Origin: Ichthyophis bannanicus
Lineage: Eukaryota; Chordata; Amphibia; Gymnophiona; Ichthyophiidae
DNA length: 64,000 nucleotides
NCBI GenBank assembly: GCA_033557465.1
Contig: CM066036.1
Location: 721,631,828-721,695,827 of the forward strand
Direction of reading: 5' to 3'
The position numbers and the translations under genes are program-made. Below are positions 61,406-64,000 of this stretch, one piece after another (position 1 is the stretch's first letter; every line of letters begins with the position of its first letter). The notes under the pieces are model-generated. The model was not told the DNA's origin. It ran no database searches and saw only the letters and a list, made by a program, of their open reading frames with translations.

Positions 61406-62255
61406 GGAGGTACCCAGAAAAGACCACTCAGGAGAAGAGAAGAAGCAGGGCTCCTACAGGACATCGTTCTGCATCCGGAGAGTTGCACCACCCAATGCTT
61501 TGCCTTCCACAGGGGTACACCTACTATCAGCGGGTCCTACGGAGCCCCCAACACGCTGAACTGGAGGGAAAGTGTGACAGAGGAGTCACCTGAGCCCGCT
61601 GACCCTCACAGAACAGTTCTACTCCGTGCCCTGAGCCAAATGTAATGGAAGAGCTTCTCAAGAGACCCTGCACAAGTGTTCGGCTCCTCTTGATGGCTTC
61701 AAGCAACTGCTGGTGCCTCCAATGTGAGGGAGGGGATGGGGGAACTTGCCCCTACTAAGAGTGCTCACTGGTCAACACAGATCACCACGATGAAGTCTCC
61801 GTGTCCTGCAGCTGGCCCCCACCAATGCTGATCCCCAAAGAGCAGAGGAGGTGGTGGGAACAGGAGAAATACTGGGAAGGTAAAAGACAGGCCCAACAAA
61901 GGTGTTCTTTTATTGCAGCTGACATTATGGCCCTGGCATGCCTGACCAGGATACCTGGCTTCCCCTACTGCAGACATTACACCTTGCAGTGTTCCTGGCT
62001 TGAAAGGCCCAATGTCTGGGCATGCGTGGCTGCAGTCTGCAAAGGCACACAGTTCCCTGTGCTGGCTGGCAGCTGCTGGCATGTGTCCTTGAAGCCCCTA
62101 CAATCCTACCATTGGGTCAATGCTACTATGGCATCTCTCCTTGCAGATTCATGCCGCTATCTGCCACACTGATAAACTAATCCTGGTAAGTGAATCGGGA
62201 GTGGAGCGGAGTTCTGAACTGAGATGGCCATGCTGCTTGGGCTCGCCCCACCCAT
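61406..62255 (-). other. Probable 5' leader of the L1/Tx1-like element, otherwise unassigned
   Basis: Moderately GC-rich, upstream of the ORF1 start. The open frames on both strands (61358-61645, 61801-62172) lack family motifs. No end can be fixed before CR1-B begins at ~62260. Confidence 0.3.
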
Positions 62256-63600
62256 CCCTGTTTAGCCACTTTAAGATCATCAGAAACCATCACGTCCAAG
62301 CCCCACTCTTCTTTCATGGACAGAAGTACTTCACCCCTTATACTGTACTGCTCTCTTGGATTTTGCAGCCCAAAAGCATGACCCCAAATTTTTTAGTGTT
62401 AAATCTAAGTTGTCAAATTCTCAACCATTCTTCAAGCTTAGCTAGATCCCTCCTCATGTTATCTACTCCTTCCTGTGTGTCTACTCTATTGAAGATTTGG
62501 TATCATCCACAAAGAGGCAAACTTTACCCAACAGTCCTTCTACAATATTACTAACAAAAATGTTAAAAATAATCAGATCAAGAACAGACTCTGCGGCACA
62601 CCACTGGTAACGTTCTATTTCTCAGTTCCATTTACCTGTGCCCTTTGTTGTCTCACACTCAATCAATTTCTAACCCAGTCTGTCACTTTAGGATCCATCC
62701 CTAGGGTGCTCAATCTATTTATAATTTGCTTGTGTGTAAGGGTGTGAAAGGCTTTACTAAGTCCAAGTGCACCACATTAGGGATTTCACTTGATCCAATT
62801 ATCTGGTCACCCAGTCAAAGAAATTAATTAGATTTGTCTGACAAGATCTTCCTCTAGTAAACCCTTGCTGCTTCAAATCCTGCAATCCACTGGACTTCAG
62901 CAACCACACTATCCTCTTAGCAGCATTTCCATTAATTTATTCACCATCGAGGTCAGTCTAACTGGCCTATAGTTCTCAATTTCATCCTTACTTCCTCTTT
63001 GTGTAAAGGGATCACATGCACTTTTCTCCAGTCCTTCTGTACCACACCTGATTCTACTTTGTCTACTTTTAGTTTAGCTAGTTCCTCACAAAAAGTCTTA
63101 TGAAAATCATTCAAGATTCCCTTCACTTTTGTTACTATTTTCTGTTTTATTTTTTTCTGAGGTCCTGCTCCTGGCCCTTTATTTGTGAACACAGAACAAA
63201 ATATTTGTTAGGCAATTCTGCTTTATCCTCATCAGCTTGTACATATGGTCGTTATGGTCGTTAAGTTATAATGTAAACCGCACTGATGCTAAATAGCGCG
63301 GTATATAAGAAACTGTAATAAATAAATAATAAAATAATAAATAAATAAATAAATACATATTCCTCCTCCTCACTCTTCAATCTGGCAATGCTACTTTGCA
63401 TGACCTCCTCTTACTAACAAATCTGAAAAATGTCCTGTCTCCCCATTTTATTGCATTGGCTTTTCTGCTTCTTTACTTTCCTGACTACTTTCCTAGCTTC
63501 ACCAAGTTTTTCCAAATATTGATGCTTGTCTTCCTCTTTCTATTATCTCTTTTTTATGATGGCCACCCTCTTTTTCTTCACCTTTTCAGCTACACTTTTG
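62256..63600 (-). pseudogene. CR1-B ORF2 (RT region), degenerate
   Basis: Order of blocks matches 41,550-42,500 and 25,980-26,290: CTGAAGTACTTC-like (62,325), CTTCAAGCTTAGCTAGATCC, CCAGTCTGTCACTTTAGGATCC, AGATTTGTCTGACAAGATCT (RT block), GAGGTCAGTCTAACTGGCCT, AGTTTAGCTAGTTCCTCACA, CTTCACCAAGTTTTTCC. No intact frame beyond ~80 codons (62953-63192: IVTKVKGILNDFHKTFCEEL). Contains a short SINE tail insertion. Confidence 0.8.
63247..63353 (+). repeat. 5'-truncated SINE (tail only) inserted in CR1-B
   Basis: 107-bp insert ending TGTAAACCGCACTGATGCTA, GCGCGGTATATAAGAAACTG and a TAAATAAATAA tail, flanked by TACATAT on both sides (63240-63246, 63354-63360). The homologous CR1-B copy at ~26,174 has TACATATTCCTCC uninterrupted. 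Confidence 0.88.
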
Positions 63601-63604
63601 AGAA

Positions 63605-64000
63605 CAAAGTGGATGTTGTTAAGTGCCATCAAGTCGGTGTCGACTCATGGCGACCCTTTGGATAGTTGTCCCAAATTGTGTTTGATCTTCAGTCAGACAG
63701 CTCATTGCTGACAGACTGGCATCCATGGTTGCTGTTATTGTATTGATCCATCTCATTGCTGGCCTTCCTGTTTTGCATTGACTTTGTACCTTGCCAAGCA
63801 TGATGTCTTTCTCTAATGAACTCTCTCTTCGCATGATGTGTCCAAAGTCTTGTCTTCTGAGCTTCTAAAGAAAGCTTAGGTTTGATCTCCTCTAGTACTG
63901 ACTGGTTTGTTCTTTGGGCAGTCTATGGTATACACAGTATTTGTCACAACACCACAATTCAAAGGCATAATTTTTCTTCTTGTCTATCTTTTTCACATCC
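63605..64000 (-). mobile_element. RTE-type LINE 3' end, runs off the window
   Basis: Minus strand: frame 63619-63834 has RRESSLEKDIMLGKVQ, GRPAMRWINTITATMDASLS, RVAMSRHRLDGT, the C-terminal pattern of RTE/BovB-like ORFs, and the end GCCATGAGTCGACACCGACT, TGATGGCACTTAACAAC. The upstream part (63,835-64,000) is presumably the same ORF but is frame-broken. Confidence 0.65.

Noticed and set aside
61801..62554. Plus-strand ORFs of 123 and 144 codons as possible host gene
   Set aside because: They run into antisense CR1-B and the L1 leader; no domain, no splice-like structure and no conserved motif.

Overview
This window is repeat-rich vertebrate nuclear DNA with no host protein-coding gene, rRNA, bona fide tRNA gene or CRISPR array that I can support. 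It is a layered deposit of CR1, L2, L1/Tx1-like and RTE LINEs, tRNA-derived SINEs, several inverted-repeat DNA transposons and one broken endogenous retroviral gag. CR1 and L2 together with L1/Tx1-like elements, the SINE head GGAGGAGTGGCCTAGTGGTT and the CR1 tail TTATGTTCTTATGTTCTT point to a non-mammalian, non-avian tetrapod. From memory the combination is most like a caecilian amphibian genome; that is inference, not a search result.

Layout. 1-5.9 kb: SINE, antisense CR1 (709-3355), an ORF1-only L1-like element (3590-5545) broken by a SINE, and an antisense L1 ORF1 scrap. 5.9-12.8 kb: an antisense CR1 split by a 5,269-bp terminal-inverted-repeat (TIR) element (6263-11531), which itself carries a hAT-like MITE. 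12.8-16.5 kb: mostly unassigned, partly purine-rich, with a possible LTR near 16.1-16.5 kb. 16.5-25 kb: retroviral gag remains cut by SINE and L2 insertions and by a complete 2,836-bp DNA transposon (21113-23948) that encodes an uninterrupted 575-aa transposase-like protein. 25.6-26.3 kb: second CR1 family (called CR1-B here). 28761-32725: second copy of the large TIR element. 33-41 kb: an antisense L2-type LINE split by a nearly complete CR1 (34555-38395). 41-49.5 kb: CR1-B, L2 and SINE fragments, a hairpin formed from a SINE, and a small TIR element. 50052-55497: a full-length L1 on the minus strand with 16-bp target-site duplications (TSDs), intact ORF1 and an ORF2 broken by one in-frame TGA. 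55.5-64 kb: CR1, L1, L2 and RTE fragments.

The elements are best read as an insertion history. Several nested insertions can be polarised because the host element's sequence or reading frame becomes continuous when the insert and one TSD copy are removed: transposon into gag, CR1 into L2, TIR element into CR1, SINE into L1 ORF1. In two further cases an empty site exists elsewhere in the window: hAT-like MITE in one of the two TIR elements, and a truncated SINE in one CR1-B copy.

Most promising for novelty: (1) the two-copy TIR element with a 32-bp TIR and tRNA-like modules but no transposase; (2) the transposon with a C-rich DDE-type candidate transposase and TAA TSD; (3) the ORF1-only (half-LINE-like) L1 element; (4) SINEs with one type of tRNA-like head but either an L2-like or an RTE-like tail.
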